Of a stretch of DNA of 64,000 bases, positions 1 to 11,947 are shown piece after piece. Source of the stretch: Lysinibacillus irui (GTDB taxonomy: Bacteria > Bacillota > Bacilli > Bacillales_A > Planococcaceae); the NCBI RefSeq assembly GCF_028877475.1, contig NZ_CP113527.1:4271501-4335500 (forward strand), in the 5' to 3' direction. Position 1 is the first letter of the stretch, and each line of letters begins with the position of its first letter. The translations under genes were made by a program, and so were the position numbers. The notes beneath the pieces were generated by a model, which saw only the letters and a list, made by a program, of their open reading frames with translations, did not search any database and was not told where the DNA came from.

Positions 1-250
1 AACCTGCAGAAACACCAGTAACCATGTTCGCAAGAAGCGCACGAGTAGTACCGTGGTTTGTGCGGTGTTCTTTTGATTCAGAAGGACGAGATACAGTGAT
101 TACGTTACCTTCTTGCTCAATTTTCATATCTTGGTGGAAAGAACGAACAAGTTCGCCTTTAGGACCTTTAACAGTAACAGTGTTGTTTGCATCAACAGTA
201 ACAGTTACGTTAGCAGGTACCTCGATAATTTTTTTACCTACACGAGACAT
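1..250 (-). CDS. rplF: 50S ribosomal protein L6, 3' part cut off by window edge
   Basis: L6 binds 23S rRNA near the factor-binding site of the large subunit. The first 83 codons are present and start [12 protein letters not shown], the usual L6 N-terminus; the rest lies beyond position 1. The ATG at 248-250 has a good ribosome binding site (GGAGGTG) 7-8 bases upstream. It follows rpsH after 30 bases, as in the spc part of the bacillar ribosomal operon. Confidence 0.97.
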   Translation of the reverse strand, partial: MSRVGKKIIEVPANVTVTVDANNTVTVKGPKGELVRSFHQDMKIEQEGNVITVSRPSESKEHRTNHGTTRALLANMVTGVSAG

Positions 251-280
251 TTAGTTGCACCTCCATTCATTTATTGCTAA

Positions 281-679
281 TTACCAAACGTATGCTAGAA
301 TTTCTCCGCCAACTTGTTTAGCGCGAGCTTCTTTATCTGTTAATAAACCTTGTGAAGTTGACACTAAAGCGATACCAAGACCGTTCAATACTTTAGGTAC
401 TTCATTTGTTTTAGCATATACACGTAATCCAGGTTTAGAAATACGTTTTAAGCCAGTGATAACACGCTCGTTATCTTTACCGTATTTTAAGAAGATACGG
501 ATGATACCTTGTTTGTTGTCTTCCACGTATTCTACGTCACGTACGAAACCTTCACGCTTTAAAATTTCAGCGATCTCTTTTTTCACGTTGGAAGCTGGTA
601 CTTCTAACTTCTCGTGACGAACCATGTTCGCATTACGAATGCGAGTAAGCATATCTGCAATCGGATCAGTCATTGTCAT
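281..679 (-). CDS. rpsH: 30S ribosomal protein S8
   Basis: S8 is a primary 16S rRNA binder of the small-subunit platform. The 132-residue protein has the family's full length and the C-terminal S8 signature STSQG at residues 107-111. The start [10 protein letters not shown] matches the Bacillus form; the ATG at 677-679 lies 8 bases from a strong GGAGG, better than the second ATG two codons on. It sits between rpsZ and rplF. Confidence 0.98.
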   Translation of the reverse strand: MTMTDPIADMLTRIRNANMVRHEKLEVPASNVKKEIAEILKREGFVRDVEYVEDNKQGIIRIFLKYGKDNERVITGLKRISKPGLRVYAKTNEVPKVLNGLGIALVSTSQGLLTDKEARAKQVGGEILAYVW

Positions 680-708
680 TACATTTACCTCCTTCCCAAA
701 TTAGGGGA

Positions 709-915
<207 letters not shown>

Positions 916-1455
916 TTACTTTTGGAACGGCATACCGAATTGTGTCAATAACTCGCGAGCTTCTTCGTCAGAATTCGCTGTCGTTACGATCACGATGTCC
1001 ATACCGCGTACTTTTGAAACTTTATCGTAATCGATTTCTGGGAAAATTAATTGTTCCTTAACACCTAAAGTGTAGTTACCGCGACCATCGAATGCTTTTT
1101 TAGAAACACCACGGAAGTCACGTACACGAGGTAGTGAGATAGAAATTAATTTGTCCAAGAATTCATACATACGCTCACCGCGTAATGTAACTTTAGCACC
1201 GATAGGCATACCTTCACGAAGACGGAAACCTGCGATCGATTTTTTCGCTTTAGTTACTACTGGTTTTTGACCAGTGATAATTGTTAATTCTTCAACAGCT
1301 GCATCTAGCGCTTTTGAGTTTTGAACTGCATCACCAACACCCATGTTGATAACGATTTTCTCAACTTTTGGTAGTTGCATAACTGATTTATATCCAAATT
1401 TGCTCATAAGAGCAGGTGAAACTTCATTTAAATATTTTTCTTTTAGGCGGCTCAT
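916..1455 (-). CDS. rplE: 50S ribosomal protein L5
   Basis: L5 binds 5S rRNA and forms part of the central protuberance and bridge B1b. The 179-residue protein is full length for Bacilli. It begins [12 protein letters not shown], and the conserved segment [19 protein letters not shown] lies near the middle. The ATG has GGGAGGT upstream. It lies between rplX and rpsZ in canonical order. Confidence 0.98.
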   Translation of the reverse strand: MSRLKEKYLNEVSPALMSKFGYKSVMQLPKVEKIVINMGVGDAVQNSKALDAAVEELTIITGQKPVVTKAKKSIAGFRLREGMPIGAKVTLRGERMYEFLDKLISISLPRVRDFRGVSKKAFDGRGNYTLGVKEQLIFPEIDYDKVSKVRGMDIVIVTTANSDEEARELLTQFGMPFQK

Positions 1456-1483
1456 GTGTGTACCTCCCTTCTATTTATACTAA

Positions 1484-1792
1484 TTAGTCGATTACTGCAC
1501 CTGATTTTTTTGCTACACGAACTTTTTTACCGTTTTCGATTTTATAACCTACACGAGTCGGCTCGCCAGATTTAGGATCGATTAGCATTACGTTCGAAAC
1601 GTGAATTGCAGCCTCTTGGCTTACAATACCACCTTGTGGATTCAATTGGTTAGGTTTAACGTGTTTTTTCACGATGTTCACACCTTCAACAAGAACGCGA
1701 TCTTGTTTTGGGTAAGCTGCAAGGATTACGCCTTCTTTGCCTTTATCCTTACCAGTGATCACCTTAACCTTGTCACCTTTTTTTACATGCAT
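1484..1792 (-). CDS. rplX: 50S ribosomal protein L24
   Basis: L24 is an early assembly protein that binds the 5' domain of 23S rRNA. The 102-residue product carries a KOW motif at about residues 5-24 ([17 protein letters not shown]) and the following basic strand with KKHVKPN. A GGAGGTG precedes the ATG at 1790-1792. Canonical position between rplN and rplE. Confidence 0.98.
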   Translation of the reverse strand: MHVKKGDKVKVITGKDKGKEGVILAAYPKQDRVLVEGVNIVKKHVKPNQLNPQGGIVSQEAAIHVSNVMLIDPKSGEPTRVGYKIENGKKVRVAKKSGAVID

Positions 1793-1827
1793 GCTGTCGC
1801 ACCTCCTTGATTGGCACTGTCATGAAA

Positions 1828-2196
1828 TTAAAGAACTTCTGGAGCTAGAGAAACGATTTTCATGAAGTTGCTGTCACGTAGTTCACGTGCAACAGGTCCG
1901 AAAATACGAGTTCCGCGTGGTGATTTATCATCACGAATAATTACACAAGCATTTTCATCAAATTTGATGTACGTGCCGTCTTTACGACGAACGCCTGATT
2001 TAGTACGAACGATAACAGCTTTAACAACGTCACCCTTCTTGACAACGCCACCTGGTGTTGCTTTCTTAACTGTACAAACAACGATATCACCGATGTTAGC
2101 AGTTTTACGGCCAGAGCCACCAAGCACTTTAATTGTAAGAACTTCACGTGCACCTGAGTTGTCAGCAACTTTCATACGACTTTCTTGTTGGATCAC
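1828..2196 (-). CDS. rplN: 50S ribosomal protein L14
   Basis: L14 lies at the subunit interface and takes part in bridges B5 and B8. The 122-residue protein is full length, starts [16 protein letters not shown], and keeps the conserved [15 protein letters not shown] segment and the C-terminal [22 protein letters not shown] lies upstream of the start. Canonical position between rpsQ and rplX. Confidence 0.98.
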   Translation of the reverse strand: MIQQESRMKVADNSGAREVLTIKVLGGSGRKTANIGDIVVCTVKKATPGGVVKKGDVVKAVIVRTKSGVRRKDGTYIKFDENACVIIRDDKSPRGTRIFGPVARELRDSNFMKIVSLAPEVL

Positions 2197-2239
2197 TTAG
2201 GTTACCTCCCTTCGGAAATTGGTTGTTCCGAAATAGTTA

Positions 2240-2503
2240 TTAAATAATAACCGCTTTTTCTACAACTTCTACTAGACGGAAACGTTTAGTAGCTGATAGC
2301 GGGCGAGTTTCCATGATACGTACGATATCACCGATTTTCGCTGTGTTTAACTCATCATGAGCTTTAAACTTTTTAGAGTATTTTACACGCTTACCATAAA
2401 GCTTGTGCTTTTTGTAAGTTTCAACTAAAACAGTTACAGTTTTGTCCATTTTATCTGAAACAACGCGGCCCGTGTAAACTTTGCGTTGATTGCGCTCAGT
2501 CAT
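2240..2503 (-). CDS. rpsQ: 30S ribosomal protein S17
   Basis: S17 is a primary 16S rRNA binder with an OB fold. The 87-residue protein has the S17 core: [17 protein letters not shown] near the N-terminus, then [13 protein letters not shown] and the [11 protein letters not shown] strand. The ATG at 2501-2503 follows AAGGAGG. Canonical position between rpmC and rplN. Confidence 0.98.
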   Translation of the reverse strand: MTERNQRKVYTGRVVSDKMDKTVTVLVETYKKHKLYGKRVKYSKKFKAHDELNTAKIGDIVRIMETRPLSATKRFRLVEVVEKAVII

Positions 2504-2521
2504 ACTTGAAAACCTCCTTTA

Positions 2522-3146
<625 letters not shown>

Positions 3147-3147
3147 A

Positions 3148-3801
3148 TTATTTGCCTCCTTCCACAGATTTCTTCGTAGGAAGAACTTCACCACGGTAGA
3201 TCCATACTTTAACGCCTAATTTACCGTAAGTAGTATCAGCTTCTGCGTGTGCATAGTCGATGTCAGCACGTAGAGTATGAAGTGGAACAGTTCCTTCACT
3301 ATAATGTTCAGCACGCGCGATATCAGCGCCACCTAAACGACCAGATACTTGTGTTTTAATTCCTTTTGCACCAGCGCGGATTGTGCGTTGGATCGCTTGC
3401 TTTTGCGCACGACGGAATGATACACGGTTTTCTAATTGACGAGCGATGTTTTCAGCTACTAGACGAGCGTCAAGATCAGCACGTTTGATTTCGATAATGT
3501 TGATGTGTACACGTTTACCAGTTAAATCGCTAAGGTATTTACGAAGGTTTTCAACTTCAGTACCACCTTTACCGATTACCATACCTGGTTTCGCAGTGTG
3601 AATTGTAATGTTTACACGGTTTGCAGCACGTTCGATTTCTACTTTAGAAACAGAAGCGTCTTTAAGAGCCGTTTCAATATATTTACGCACTTTGATGTCT
3701 TCGTGAAGTAGAGTTGCATAGTCTTTTTCAGCGTACCATTTTGACTCCCAGTCACGAATAATACCAACGCGTAGTCCTATTGGATGTACTTTTTGACCCA
3801 C
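3148..3801 (-). CDS. rpsC: 30S ribosomal protein S3
   Basis: S3 forms part of the mRNA entry channel with its helicase-like basic residues. The 217-residue protein has a KH domain with the [14 protein letters not shown] loop near residues 73-86 and the C-terminal S3 domain with [19 protein letters not shown]. The start [13 protein letters not shown] is the universal one. Located between rplV and rplP. Confidence 0.98.
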   Translation of the reverse strand: MGQKVHPIGLRVGIIRDWESKWYAEKDYATLLHEDIKVRKYIETALKDASVSKVEIERAANRVNITIHTAKPGMVIGKGGTEVENLRKYLSDLTGKRVHINIIEIKRADLDARLVAENIARQLENRVSFRRAQKQAIQRTIRAGAKGIKTQVSGRLGGADIARAEHYSEGTVPLHTLRADIDYAHAEADTTYGKLGVKVWIYRGEVLPTKKSVEGGK

Positions 3802-3804
3802 GGA

Positions 3805-4149
3805 TTAACCCTCCTTCTTCTCAGATACCACTAGAGTAATGTGGCTTGTGCGTTTGTTAATTGCGCTTGCACGTCCTTGTGCACGTGGACGGAAACGTTT
3901 TAATGTTGGACCTTCGTCAACAAATACTTCAGAAACTACTAAAGAGTTGATGTCAAGATCGTAATTGTGCTCAGCGTTAGCAACTGCAGATTTTAATACT
4001 TTCTCAACGACTGGAGACGCCGCTTTTGGAGTATGACGTAAAATTGCAACTGCTTCACCAACTTGCTTACCTCGGATTAAGTCTACAACTAGACGTACTT
4101 TACGAGGAGCAATGCGTACTGTACGAGCGATAGCTTTAGCTTGTGTCAT
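3805..4149 (-). CDS. rplV: 50S ribosomal protein L22
   Basis: L22 lines the nascent peptide exit tunnel. The 114-residue protein has the long beta-hairpin at about residues 85-103 ([20 protein letters not shown]), whose tip narrows the tunnel and is a known site of macrolide-resistance changes. The hairpin is intact, with no insertion or deletion evident. Start ATG at 4147-4149 follows GGAGGTAA. Confidence 0.98.
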   Translation of the reverse strand: MTQAKAIARTVRIAPRKVRLVVDLIRGKQVGEAVAILRHTPKAASPVVEKVLKSAVANAEHNYDLDINSLVVSEVFVDEGPTLKRFRPRAQGRASAINKRTSHITLVVSEKKEG

Positions 4150-4171
4150 TAGGATTTACCTCCTCTCAAAA

Positions 4172-4450
4172 TTAGCGTCTTGTTTTCTTGTCGTCTGCAC
4201 CGTGACCTTTGTAAGTACGTGTCGGTGCGAACTCACCAAGTTTATGGCCTACCATATCTTCTGTTACGTATACAGGAACATGTTTACGTCCATCATATAC
4301 AGCAATCGTTAAACCGATGAAGTTCGGGAAGATTGTAGAACGGCGTGACCAAGTTTTAATAACTTGTTTTTTCTCAGAAGCCTCTTGTGCTTCCACTTTT
4401 TTCATTAAGTGGTCATCAACAAAAGGTCCTTTTTTCAAGCTGCGACCCAT
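4172..4450 (-). CDS. rpsS: 30S ribosomal protein S19
   Basis: S19 sits in the head of the small subunit and contacts S13 and the P-site region. The 92-residue protein starts [15 protein letters not shown] and contains [17 protein letters not shown], both diagnostic. Just upstream of its ribosome binding site a 5-bp GC hairpin (4465-4469 with 4477-4481) could tune initiation; that is speculative. Confidence 0.98.
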   Translation of the reverse strand: MGRSLKKGPFVDDHLMKKVEAQEASEKKQVIKTWSRRSTIFPNFIGLTIAVYDGRKHVPVYVTEDMVGHKLGEFAPTRTYKGHGADDKKTRR

Positions 4451-4510
4451 GTAGGAACCTCCCTCCGTGATTCCACCACGGCTCTCACATAGAACCGTAG
4501 TTTAATCACT

Positions 4511-5341
4511 TTATTTTTTACGACTACGGATGATAAATTTATCCGATTTGTTTTTCTTCTTACGAGTTTTGTAACCAAGTGCTGGTTTACCCCAAGGAGT
4601 CATTGGTGATTTACGTCCGATTGGAGAACGTCCTTCACCACCACCGTGTGGGTGATCGTTAGGGTTCATTACAGAACCACGAACTTCTGGGCGTTTACCT
4701 AACCAACGGCTACGACCTGCTTTACCGATGTGTACAAGTTCGTGTTGTTCGTTACCAACTTGACCGATTGTAGCGCGGCAAGTAGCTAAAACTAAACGTA
4801 CTTCACCAGATTGTAGACGAACGATTACGTACTTATCTTCACGACCAAGTACTTGAGCAGAAGTACCAGCTGAACGTACTAATTGTCCACCTTTACCAGG
4901 TTTTAACTCGATGTTATGGATTGTTGTACCCATTGGAATGTTTGCTAATGGTAATGCGTTACCTACTTTAATATCAGCATCTGGACCAGAAACGATTGTT
5001 TGACCAACCTCTAGACCTTTTGGTGCTAAGATGTAAGCTTTTGCTCCATCAGCGTAGTTGATTAATGCGATATTCGCAGAACGGTTTGGATCATATTCAA
5101 TAGTAGCAACTTTTGCCGGAATGCCATCTTTAACACGTTTGAAATCGATAACACGGTATTGCTTCTTATGACCACCACCATGATGACGAACAGTGATTTT
5201 ACCTTGGTTGTTACGACCAGCTTTGCGTTTAGTTGGTTCAAGCAATGATTTCTCAGGCTTGTTAGTTGTAATTTCCGCAAAGTCTAATGACGTCATGTTA
5301 CGACGACCATTAGAGGTAGGTTTATACTTTTTAATCGCCAT
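4511..5341 (-). CDS. rplB: 50S ribosomal protein L2
   Basis: L2 is needed for subunit joining and for the shape of the peptidyl transferase centre. The 276-residue protein is full length. The C-terminal segment [19 protein letters not shown] holds the conserved histidine of the family, followed by the basic tail that enters 23S rRNA. Located between rplW and rpsS. Confidence 0.98.
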   Translation of the reverse strand: MAIKKYKPTSNGRRNMTSLDFAEITTNKPEKSLLEPTKRKAGRNNQGKITVRHHGGGHKKQYRVIDFKRVKDGIPAKVATIEYDPNRSANIALINYADGAKAYILAPKGLEVGQTIVSGPDADIKVGNALPLANIPMGTTIHNIELKPGKGGQLVRSAGTSAQVLGREDKYVIVRLQSGEVRLVLATCRATIGQVGNEQHELVHIGKAGRSRWLGKRPEVRGSVMNPNDHPHGGGEGRSPIGRKSPMTPWGKPALGYKTRKKKNKSDKFIIRSRKK

Positions 5342-5388
5342 TGTGTTTCCCTCCTTCTTGAGTGTTCAAATCATATATCCATTAAGGA

Positions 5389-5673
5389 TTACATTTCGAA
5401 TAATTCGATTTCTTTGCTATCAGCAGTTAATTTAACAATCGCTTTACGACGTTTGTTAGTGTAACCACCGTAACGGCCAACACGCTTGAATTTACCTTTG
5501 TAGTTAAGAACGTTTACTTTCTCAACTTTTACGCCAAAGATTTCTTCTACAGCGTCTTTTACTTGAGTTTTGTTAGCGCGAGTGTCTACTTCGAAAGTAT
5601 ACTTTTTCTCTGCCATAAGTTCTGAAGAACGCTCAGTAATGACCGGACGTTTTAAAATATCACGTGCTTCCAT
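5389..5673 (-). CDS. rplW: 50S ribosomal protein L23
   Basis: L23 surrounds the tunnel exit and is the docking point for trigger factor and SRP. The 94-residue protein has the [12 protein letters not shown] start region and the [23 protein letters not shown] loop and strand. Its ATG overlaps the rplD stop by one base (TAATG), a sign of translational coupling. Confidence 0.98.
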   Translation of the reverse strand: MEARDILKRPVITERSSELMAEKKYTFEVDTRANKTQVKDAVEEIFGVKVEKVNVLNYKGKFKRVGRYGGYTNKRRKAIVKLTADSKEIELFEM

Positions 5674-6296
5674 TATCCAAGCACCTCCTCAACTTTTTCT
5701 ACTGCAGATTTAGTGAATACAACTTTATCATGACCTAATAGATCAAGAACGTTGATTCCATTTGCAGTTAAAACTGTTACACCTGGGATGTTACGAGCAG
5801 ATAATGCTACGTTTTCATCTAGGTCAGCAGTTACGAATAAAGATTTTTTCTCTAAAGAAAGATCTTTAAGAATTTTTGTGAATTCTTTTGTTTTTGGTGC
5901 TGCTAGAGTTAGAGCATCAAGAACTAAGAAGTTTTGTTCTACTACTTTAGCTGATAAAGCTGATTTAAGAGCTAAACGACGAACTTTTTTAGGTAATTTA
6001 TAAGAGTAGCTACGTGGAGTAGGACCGAATACGATACCACCGCCGCGCCATTGTGGAGAACGGATAGAACCTTGACGAGCACGACCAGTTCCTTTTTGAC
6101 GCCATGGTTTACGACCACCACCAGCAACCTCAGAACGGTTTTTAACCTTGTGATTACCTTGACGAAGAGAAGCACGTTGAGCTACTACAGCGTCGAATAA
6201 TACTGCTTCATTTGGCTCGATTCCGAAGATCGCATCGTTTAATTCGATTTCACCAACTGAAGCACCTGTTTGACTAAGTACAGATACTTTTGTCAT
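5673..6296 (-). CDS. rplD: 50S ribosomal protein L4
   Basis: L4 lines the exit tunnel and helps 50S assembly; in E. coli it also represses the S10 operon through the leader. The 207-residue protein keeps the extended basic loop at about residues 58-80 ([18 protein letters not shown]) that reaches the tunnel constriction. Shares one base with rplW and follows rplC by 26 bases. Confidence 0.98.
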   Translation of the reverse strand: MTKVSVLSQTGASVGEIELNDAIFGIEPNEAVLFDAVVAQRASLRQGNHKVKNRSEVAGGGRKPWRQKGTGRARQGSIRSPQWRGGGIVFGPTPRSYSYKLPKKVRRLALKSALSAKVVEQNFLVLDALTLAAPKTKEFTKILKDLSLEKKSLFVTADLDENVALSARNIPGVTVLTANGINVLDLLGHDKVVFTKSAVEKVEEVLG

Positions 6297-6322
6297 TCCT
6301 GTTTCCTCCTTTCCTGAAGTGA

Positions 6323-6952
6323 TTACTTAGCTTTAATTGCAGTTTTTACTGTAACTAGAGCTTTTTTAGAACCAGGAACATTACCTTTAACAAGTAGTAA
6401 GTTACGATCTGTATCAACTTTCACGATTTCTAAGTTTTGGATTGTAACTACATTGCCACCCATTTGACCAGGTAATTTCTTTTGTTTGAATACGCGGTTC
6501 GGAGCAACTGGACCCATTGAACCAGGACGACGGTGGTAACGAGAACCGTGGGCCATTGGACCACGAGATTGACCGTGGCGTTTGATAACACCTTGGAAAC
6601 CTTTACCTTTAGTAACACCTGTTACATCAATTACATCGCCTTCTGCGAAAATTTCTACTTTGACTTCTTGACCAACTTCGTATTCTTCCACGTTCACGTT
6701 GCGGAATTCACGAATGAAGCGCTTAGGAGCAGTGTTCGCTTTTGCTACGTGACCTTGTTCTGGTTTATTAGAAAGCTTAACGCGCTTATCTTCGAAACCA
6801 ACTTGAATTGCTTCGTAGCCGTCTGTTTCAACAGTTTTCTTTTGAAGAACTACGTTTGGAGTAGCTTCGATAACTGTTACCGGGATTAAATCGCCGTTTT
6901 CAGCGAAAACTTGTGTCATACCAATTTTTCTACCTAAGATTCCTTTAGCCAT
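6323..6952 (-). CDS. rplC: 50S ribosomal protein L3
   Basis: L3 reaches with a long loop to the peptidyl transferase centre and starts 50S assembly. The 209-residue protein begins [16 protein letters not shown] and contains the loop segment [21 protein letters not shown] in the middle. The ATG at 6950-6952 follows AGGAGGTG. Located between rpsJ and rplD. Confidence 0.98.
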   Translation of the reverse strand: MAKGILGRKIGMTQVFAENGDLIPVTVIEATPNVVLQKKTVETDGYEAIQVGFEDKRVKLSNKPEQGHVAKANTAPKRFIREFRNVNVEEYEVGQEVKVEIFAEGDVIDVTGVTKGKGFQGVIKRHGQSRGPMAHGSRYHRRPGSMGPVAPNRVFKQKKLPGQMGGNVVTIQNLEIVKVDTDRNLLLVKGNVPGSKKALVTVKTAIKAK

Positions 6953-6998
6953 TTGTCACACCTCCTGTAAGTTTTAAAAAGTTATATTGTTTTTACCA

Positions 6999-7430
<432 letters not shown>

Positions 7431-7435
7431 TCAAC

Positions 7436-7464
7436 ATTATATACAATAAAAAAAGAATAAGCAA
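7436..7464 (-). promoter_or_regulatory. SigA-type promoter of the S10 operon
   Basis: On the minus strand, TTGCTT (7459-7464) and a perfect TATAAT (7436-7441) are separated by 17 bases. It points to rpsJ and would start transcription near 7429, leaving a leader of about 120 bases. Its presence means the ribosomal operon does not depend on read-through from tuf past the inserted genes. Confidence 0.8.
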
Positions 7465-7617
7465 GTCTTTTCGCTAAATTCTTTTAAATGTTGCAGATAT
7501 TCTTAGTACTACTATTTTCTTCGCTTATTTAAGCCGTTTACTAGTATATAAAATTTTAAAACATAATGCAACACTTAAGGTTGTTATATCAACGTTTTCG
7601 GACATTTCAAACAACTT

Positions 7618-7658
7618 GTTAGAAGTAGTCTCTATAGTTTATAGAAACTACTTCTAAC
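7618..7658 (-). terminator. Long inverted repeat behind the yuiF-like gene, terminator-like
   Basis: Two 20-base arms (7618-7637 and 7639-7658) are complementary except for two positions and begin directly at the stop codon of the yuiF-like gene. No clear T-tract follows on the minus strand, so it may act as an RNA 3'-end stabiliser rather than a classic intrinsic terminator. Confidence 0.55.
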
Positions 7659-8969
7659 TTATAAAAAGAAAACACAGGCAATCCAGCCAAATACAATCAG
7701 GGGAATGTTAATAAAAATAAATGTCGGGACACAGGTATCCCAAATATGATGGTGCTGTCCATCTACGTTTAAACCTGCAGTCGGTCCAAGTGTTGAATCT
7801 GAAGCTGGAGAGCCTGCATCTCCTAACGCACCTGCCGTACCAATTAAACATAGTATTGCTAAAGGACTCAATCCTAACCCTTGTGCTAAAGGAACAAATA
7901 ACGTAGCAATAATAGGCACTGTTGCGAACGATGAACCAATCCCCATCGTTACAACTAAACCAACAACCAACATGATAAAGATCGCTAGACTTCTATTTCC
8001 TTGTAGAATAGTAATAGAGCTTGTAATTAAACTGTCCACATCGCCAGTAGCATTAATAACTGCTGCGAAACCATTTGCCGCAATCATTACAAACCCGATA
8101 AAGGCCATCATCTTCATTCCTTCAGATAGAATATCATCTGCCTCTTTCCATTTAAGCGCACCTGTAAAATACATGATCATAATGCCAGCGAACGAACCTA
8201 CAATCATTGAATCTGTTAGTACTTGCGCACATAACGCTACAACTAATGCAAGTCCAGTAGAAAACATAACATACTTGGTGACGTTAACATTTAATGATTC
8301 CGTCTCCACATCATCCTGTCTATACTGTCGTGGCTTACGATAAATAATGAAAGCCATAATCAACCCTACCAGCATGCCTAGCACTGGGATCGCCATTGCT
8401 GCAGGAACATCACGTGAAGATACTGTCATTCCAGCCTCCGACACTTGCGTTGCCACGATATCTTGAAAAATCGCTCCAAAACCAGCAGGCACAAAACTGT
8501 AAGTACCTATTAAGCCTACAGCAATTAGGGTTGCAATTATACGTCGATCAACTTCCAACATATTTAAAATTTTTAAAATGGGAGGGATCATTAATGGAAT
8601 AAAAGCAATATGAATAGGAATGACATTTTGAGATAAAATAGACATCACGAAAATAAGGAAAAAAATTAAGACCTTCACTAACCCTTTTCTATTACTTTCT
8701 CCGTTGAGGATGTTTAACATTCCAGCAATCATTAATTCTGGTATTCCTGTTTTGGCAATGGCAATAGCAAAACCGCCAAGAAGACCATAGCTTAAAGCAA
8801 TTGTTGCTCCTGCCCCTAACCCTTCTGTAAAGGATTGGACGGTTGCTTCAATGCCCATCCCACTTGTCAGGCCACCAACAAAGGCTCCTAAAACTAAGGA
8901 AAGAACCACATTAATTCGGAGTAAGCTTAATATTAACATAACGGCTACCGCCATTATAACTGCATTCAT
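7659..8969 (-). CDS. YuiF-like transporter of the NhaC/Na+:H+ antiporter superfamily
   Basis: A 436-residue polytopic membrane protein with about 11 hydrophobic segments. The C-terminal part with GALGDAGSPASDSTLGPTAG and then a HHH motif before the last segments closely resembles B. subtilis YuiF (PF03553 family), annotated as a putative amino acid or sodium/proton transporter. Substrate cannot be read from sequence. The ribosome binding site (AGTGAAGTG) is weak. It lies alone between rpsJ and the Bce-type operon, a place empty of such genes in B. subtilis, so it is probably an insertion. Confidence 0.8.
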   Translation of the reverse strand: MNAVIMAVAVMLILSLLRINVVLSLVLGAFVGGLTSGMGIEATVQSFTEGLGAGATIALSYGLLGGFAIAIAKTGIPELMIAGMLNILNGESNRKGLVKVLIFFLIFVMSILSQNVIPIHIAFIPLMIPPILKILNMLEVDRRIIATLIAVGLIGTYSFVPAGFGAIFQDIVATQVSEAGMTVSSRDVPAAMAIPVLGMLVGLIMAFIIYRKPRQYRQDDVETESLNVNVTKYVMFSTGLALVVALCAQVLTDSMIVGSFAGIMIMYFTGALKWKEADDILSEGMKMMAFIGFVMIAANGFAAVINATGDVDSLITSSITILQGNRSLAIFIMLVVGLVVTMGIGSSFATVPIIATLFVPLAQGLGLSPLAILCLIGTAGALGDAGSPASDSTLGPTAGLNVDGQHHHIWDTCVPTFIFINIPLIVFGWIACVFFL

Positions 8970-9062
8970 AACAACACTTCACTTTCACTTGCTAAATTAC
9001 TAACATGTTAAACTTTATTATTCTGATAATTGAAAGTCAAGGATTTTCACGGTTTCAAAATA

Positions 9063-9096
9063 AAAACAGTGTGAAATAGAATCATCACACTGTTTT
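9063..9096 (-). terminator. Intrinsic terminator of the bce-type operon
   Basis: Perfect 12-bp stem (9063-9074 with 9085-9096) followed on the minus strand by TTTTTATTTT. Lies 22 bases after the permease stop codon. Confidence 0.85.
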
Positions 9097-9117
9097 GAGT
9101 TTCTCATTATTAAATTG

Positions 9118-11097
9118 TTACAATGATTCTCGTACCACCTTTTTATAGTACCCTACCGAAAGGATGGCGAAAATTGTATATAAAGCGATATAACAGCACA
9201 TCGCAATCCATAATGGGGCAGTTAACTCGGTGCCAAATAAGAACCAACCTGATTTAACAGCAAAATAGCTATGCAGTAAGCCAATAACTAATGGAACACC
9301 AAAATTAAACGCTTGCTTCATATATATGCCCTTCATTATATCTCTTTCTGCAAAACCAATTTTTCTTAGGATCGTATAGGAACCACGCTCTTCCTCTGCC
9401 TCTGACATTTGTTTGAAGTATAGAATACTACCAGTCGTCATTAAAAATGCTAATCCTAAAAATGCTGTTGTAAAGATTGTAAGACCTAATGACTCAATAT
9501 TATCTTTACGTTTCCCTTCATAAGATGATTGAGTATATTGCTGTGTCTCACCTTCAGGTTCTGTAGCCGTAACAACACCCGCATTAGTTTGAATATATAG
9601 TTCCTCTGCTCTTTCTAACTCCTCTTTTGACTTTAAAGTAATGGTTGTTTGTTGGTGCCAAGGATAAAACTCTGATTGTGTAGATAATTTTGTAAACATA
9701 TCATCTGTCACAACAAAGATTGGGCCGCCACCACCAGCTGTTACAACACCACTAATAATACTTTTATCATGAACTTCTACAACGTGAAATGTTTCCTTCA
9801 GCTCCCCTGCCGTTACATTTAAGTCATGATCCTTCTCTAAGGGGAACATCTCGGCCATATACCCTCCATAGTTTGTTAAAATAACATCGTTACCTGTTAA
9901 TGAGGCTTCTGGAACACTTTGCTGATAATCCGAAAGTGGGATGGTATAAATGGTTCCTTCCATTGTATATAAAGGATTATCCTTTTGCTTTTTAGACATT
10001 AATTGACCTACCGAAGCTGTTACACCTTGTAAACGATAATCTACTTTATCATAGGCAATGTTATTGTTCTCTAACTCATCTAAAAATTGAGTACCTTGCC
10101 CCTCAAGCAGAATGAAATCACCTGGTACTTGGCTATATGCAGATGCCTCTGACGAATAGTAGGCGATATAGGATAAAGTCGTTACACCTAGCGATACACC
10201 AGTTAACACGGTGATAAGTGTTAAAGACTTTGCGTTACTCTTCATACGATGCATAATTGGCGTTAATGCTAGTACATCTCGAATTGATAGATGCCCTTTT
10301 TTCTTTAAACGAATCGTATTCATAATAAATGCGACTGAGAAACGAAAGACAAGGAATGTCCCGCCTATTGTAGTAGCTAATATGATAATCATATTGATAA
10401 ATAGGTTACCTGCAGATTCAATATCAAATAACTTTGTTGACGCATAGTAGCCATAAACAATCAGGACAAGCCCGATAAAGCCAATTGCCATTTGTAATGC
10501 ACTAAAACGTCTTACACGCTCGTCTGCTTGTTTGGCTGCGCTAAATAATGATAATAATGAAACGTGATGGATCATCCAAGCCATCTGTACAAGGACAATG
10601 ATTAAAAGAATGGTAAAGACAATCATTGACTGCTGTAATGCCTGTGTACTAAACGTCATAGTTACAAGCGCTTCTTTTTCAAGTACACGTAATAAAATCA
10701 TCGCAAATACACGAGAGCTAAAGAAACCAGCAAGCATTCCTAAAATAACAGCCCCAACAAATAATAAAATGTTTTCGATTGCTAATAAACGGACAATCAA
10801 TCCCTTTGTCATGCCTATCAATTGGTACAAGCCGATTTCCTTGCTACGTCGCTTCATAAATAAGTGATTTGCATATAGGACGAAGAACAAAACGATAAAA
10901 TATAGAATATAAGTTGCTGCCTTAAATCCTGCTGTGGCCGTTCCGCTCATTTGAACAGCGTCCCATACTTCAGAATTATTTTGCAATGTTACAAAGGAAA
11001 AATATAAAGTAACACTAAAAATAAGTGCAAAAAAATATAGATAGTAGTGCTTCATATTTTTCTTCATACTCTTTAGCACTAACTTACTAAGACTCAT
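9118..11097 (-). CDS. BceB-type ABC transporter permease (peptide antibiotic sensing/resistance)
   Basis: Large 659-residue permease of the BceB/PsdB/YxdM type. The N-terminal segment [23 protein letters not shown], the [16 protein letters not shown] region (FtsX-like), an extracellular domain of roughly 200 residues between membrane segments 7 and 8, and the C-terminal [23 protein letters not shown] all match this family. Known members bind cell-wall-active peptides, signal transport flux to a histidine kinase and confer resistance. I chose ATG 11097, 8 bases after AGGCGG; it overlaps the ATPase gene by 11 bases. Which antibiotic it handles cannot be told. Confidence 0.9.
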   Translation of the reverse strand: MSLSKLVLKSMKKNMKHYYLYFFALIFSVTLYFSFVTLQNNSEVWDAVQMSGTATAGFKAATYILYFIVLFFVLYANHLFMKRRSKEIGLYQLIGMTKGLIVRLLAIENILLFVGAVILGMLAGFFSSRVFAMILLRVLEKEALVTMTFSTQALQQSMIVFTILLIIVLVQMAWMIHHVSLLSLFSAAKQADERVRRFSALQMAIGFIGLVLIVYGYYASTKLFDIESAGNLFINMIIILATTIGGTFLVFRFSVAFIMNTIRLKKKGHLSIRDVLALTPIMHRMKSNAKSLTLITVLTGVSLGVTTLSYIAYYSSEASAYSQVPGDFILLEGQGTQFLDELENNNIAYDKVDYRLQGVTASVGQLMSKKQKDNPLYTMEGTIYTIPLSDYQQSVPEASLTGNDVILTNYGGYMAEMFPLEKDHDLNVTAGELKETFHVVEVHDKSIISGVVTAGGGGPIFVVTDDMFTKLSTQSEFYPWHQQTTITLKSKEELERAEELYIQTNAGVVTATEPEGETQQYTQSSYEGKRKDNIESLGLTIFTTAFLGLAFLMTTGSILYFKQMSEAEEERGSYTILRKIGFAERDIMKGIYMKQAFNFGVPLVIGLLHSYFAVKSGWFLFGTELTAPLWIAMCCYIALYTIFAILSVGYYKKVVRESL

Positions 11098-11848
11098 AAC
11101 CATCACCGCCTAGCACACCTTGAGTATGCATGATTTCCTGAAAGAAAGCCTGTCTTGTTTTATCGCCTTTATATAGCTCACTATAAATATGACCGTCTTT
11201 TAAAAATAAAACACGTGTACAGAAGCTTGCAGCGACAGCATCATGCGTAACCATCATGATTGTCGCTTCTTTTGTCTCATTAATGTTTTGTAGATTTTGG
11301 AGCAAGGCTGTGGCTGATTTTGAATCTAATGCACCAGTAGGCTCGTCAGCAAACACTAACGATGGATTCGTAATAAGTGCACGGGCAGCAGATGTACGCT
11401 GTTTTTGCCCACCTGATATTTCGTTAGGATATTTATTTAAAATTTCAGTGATACCTAGTAAGGATGTGAGTTCCTTCACTCTACTTTCTGCAACAGCTTT
11501 CGGTAACTTACTGATCGCTAACGGTAGAAGAATATTCTCCTTTACTGTTAAAGTGTCCAGTAAATTATAATCTTGAAAAATGAAACCAAGCTGCTCTCGA
11601 CGGAAGTTCGCTAAAGCCTTTTCTTTCATACCACGCAAATTATGACCGTTTATTTCAATAACACCTTCTGTCGCAAAGTCAATTGAGCATAAGACGTTTA
11701 AAAGTGTTGTTTTCCCAGAGCCAGAAGGACCCATAATCCCTACGAACTCACCTTTATTCACTTCTAAATCAATACCCTTTAATACTTCTTGAGCGGTTGA
11801 TTTTTTACCATATACTTTCTTTATCTTACGACCAATTAAAACTGTCAC
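11087..11848 (-). CDS. BceA-type ABC transporter ATPase
   Basis: 253-residue ATPase partner of the downstream permease. Walker [11 protein letters not shown]-loop in [17 protein letters not shown], signature ISGGQKQR, Walker [16 protein letters not shown] and the switch histidine MVTHD are all present. The C-terminus [17 protein letters not shown] is shared with B. subtilis BceA. The start is GTG at 11848, the position that aligns with BceA and has AAAGGGG upstream; the frame is open to 11899 without a binding site. Confidence 0.92.
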   Translation of the reverse strand: MTVLIGRKIKKVYGKKSTAQEVLKGIDLEVNKGEFVGIMGPSGSGKTTLLNVLCSIDFATEGVIEINGHNLRGMKEKALANFRREQLGFIFQDYNLLDTLTVKENILLPLAISKLPKAVAESRVKELTSLLGITEILNKYPNEISGGQKQRTSAARALITNPSLVFADEPTGALDSKSATALLQNLQNINETKEATIMMVTHDAVAASFCTRVLFLKDGHIYSELYKGDKTRQAFFQEIMHTQGVLGGDGYES

Positions 11849-11933
11849 TTGATAGCGCCCCTTTCTATATTCCAAGTGTACCCTGTCACATCTGAACATT
11901 CGTGCGTTTTACATGACAATATAAAAAGGTAGG

Positions 11934-11947
11934 TGACATTTTCGTCA
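11934..11947 (-). promoter_or_regulatory. Candidate BceR-type operator upstream of bceA
   Basis: The minus strand reads TGACGAAAATGTCA, an inverted TGAC-N6-GTCA repeat. From memory it is very like the inverted repeat bound by BceR ahead of bceA in B. subtilis. It lies about 90 bases upstream of the ATPase start and overlaps the stop codon of the kinase gene. Presumably it lets the response regulator activate only the transporter genes. Confidence 0.6.

Noticed and set aside
255..617. Plus-strand open frame across rpsH
   Set aside because: Shadow of the ribosomal gene on the other strand; no ribosome binding site and no recognisable product.
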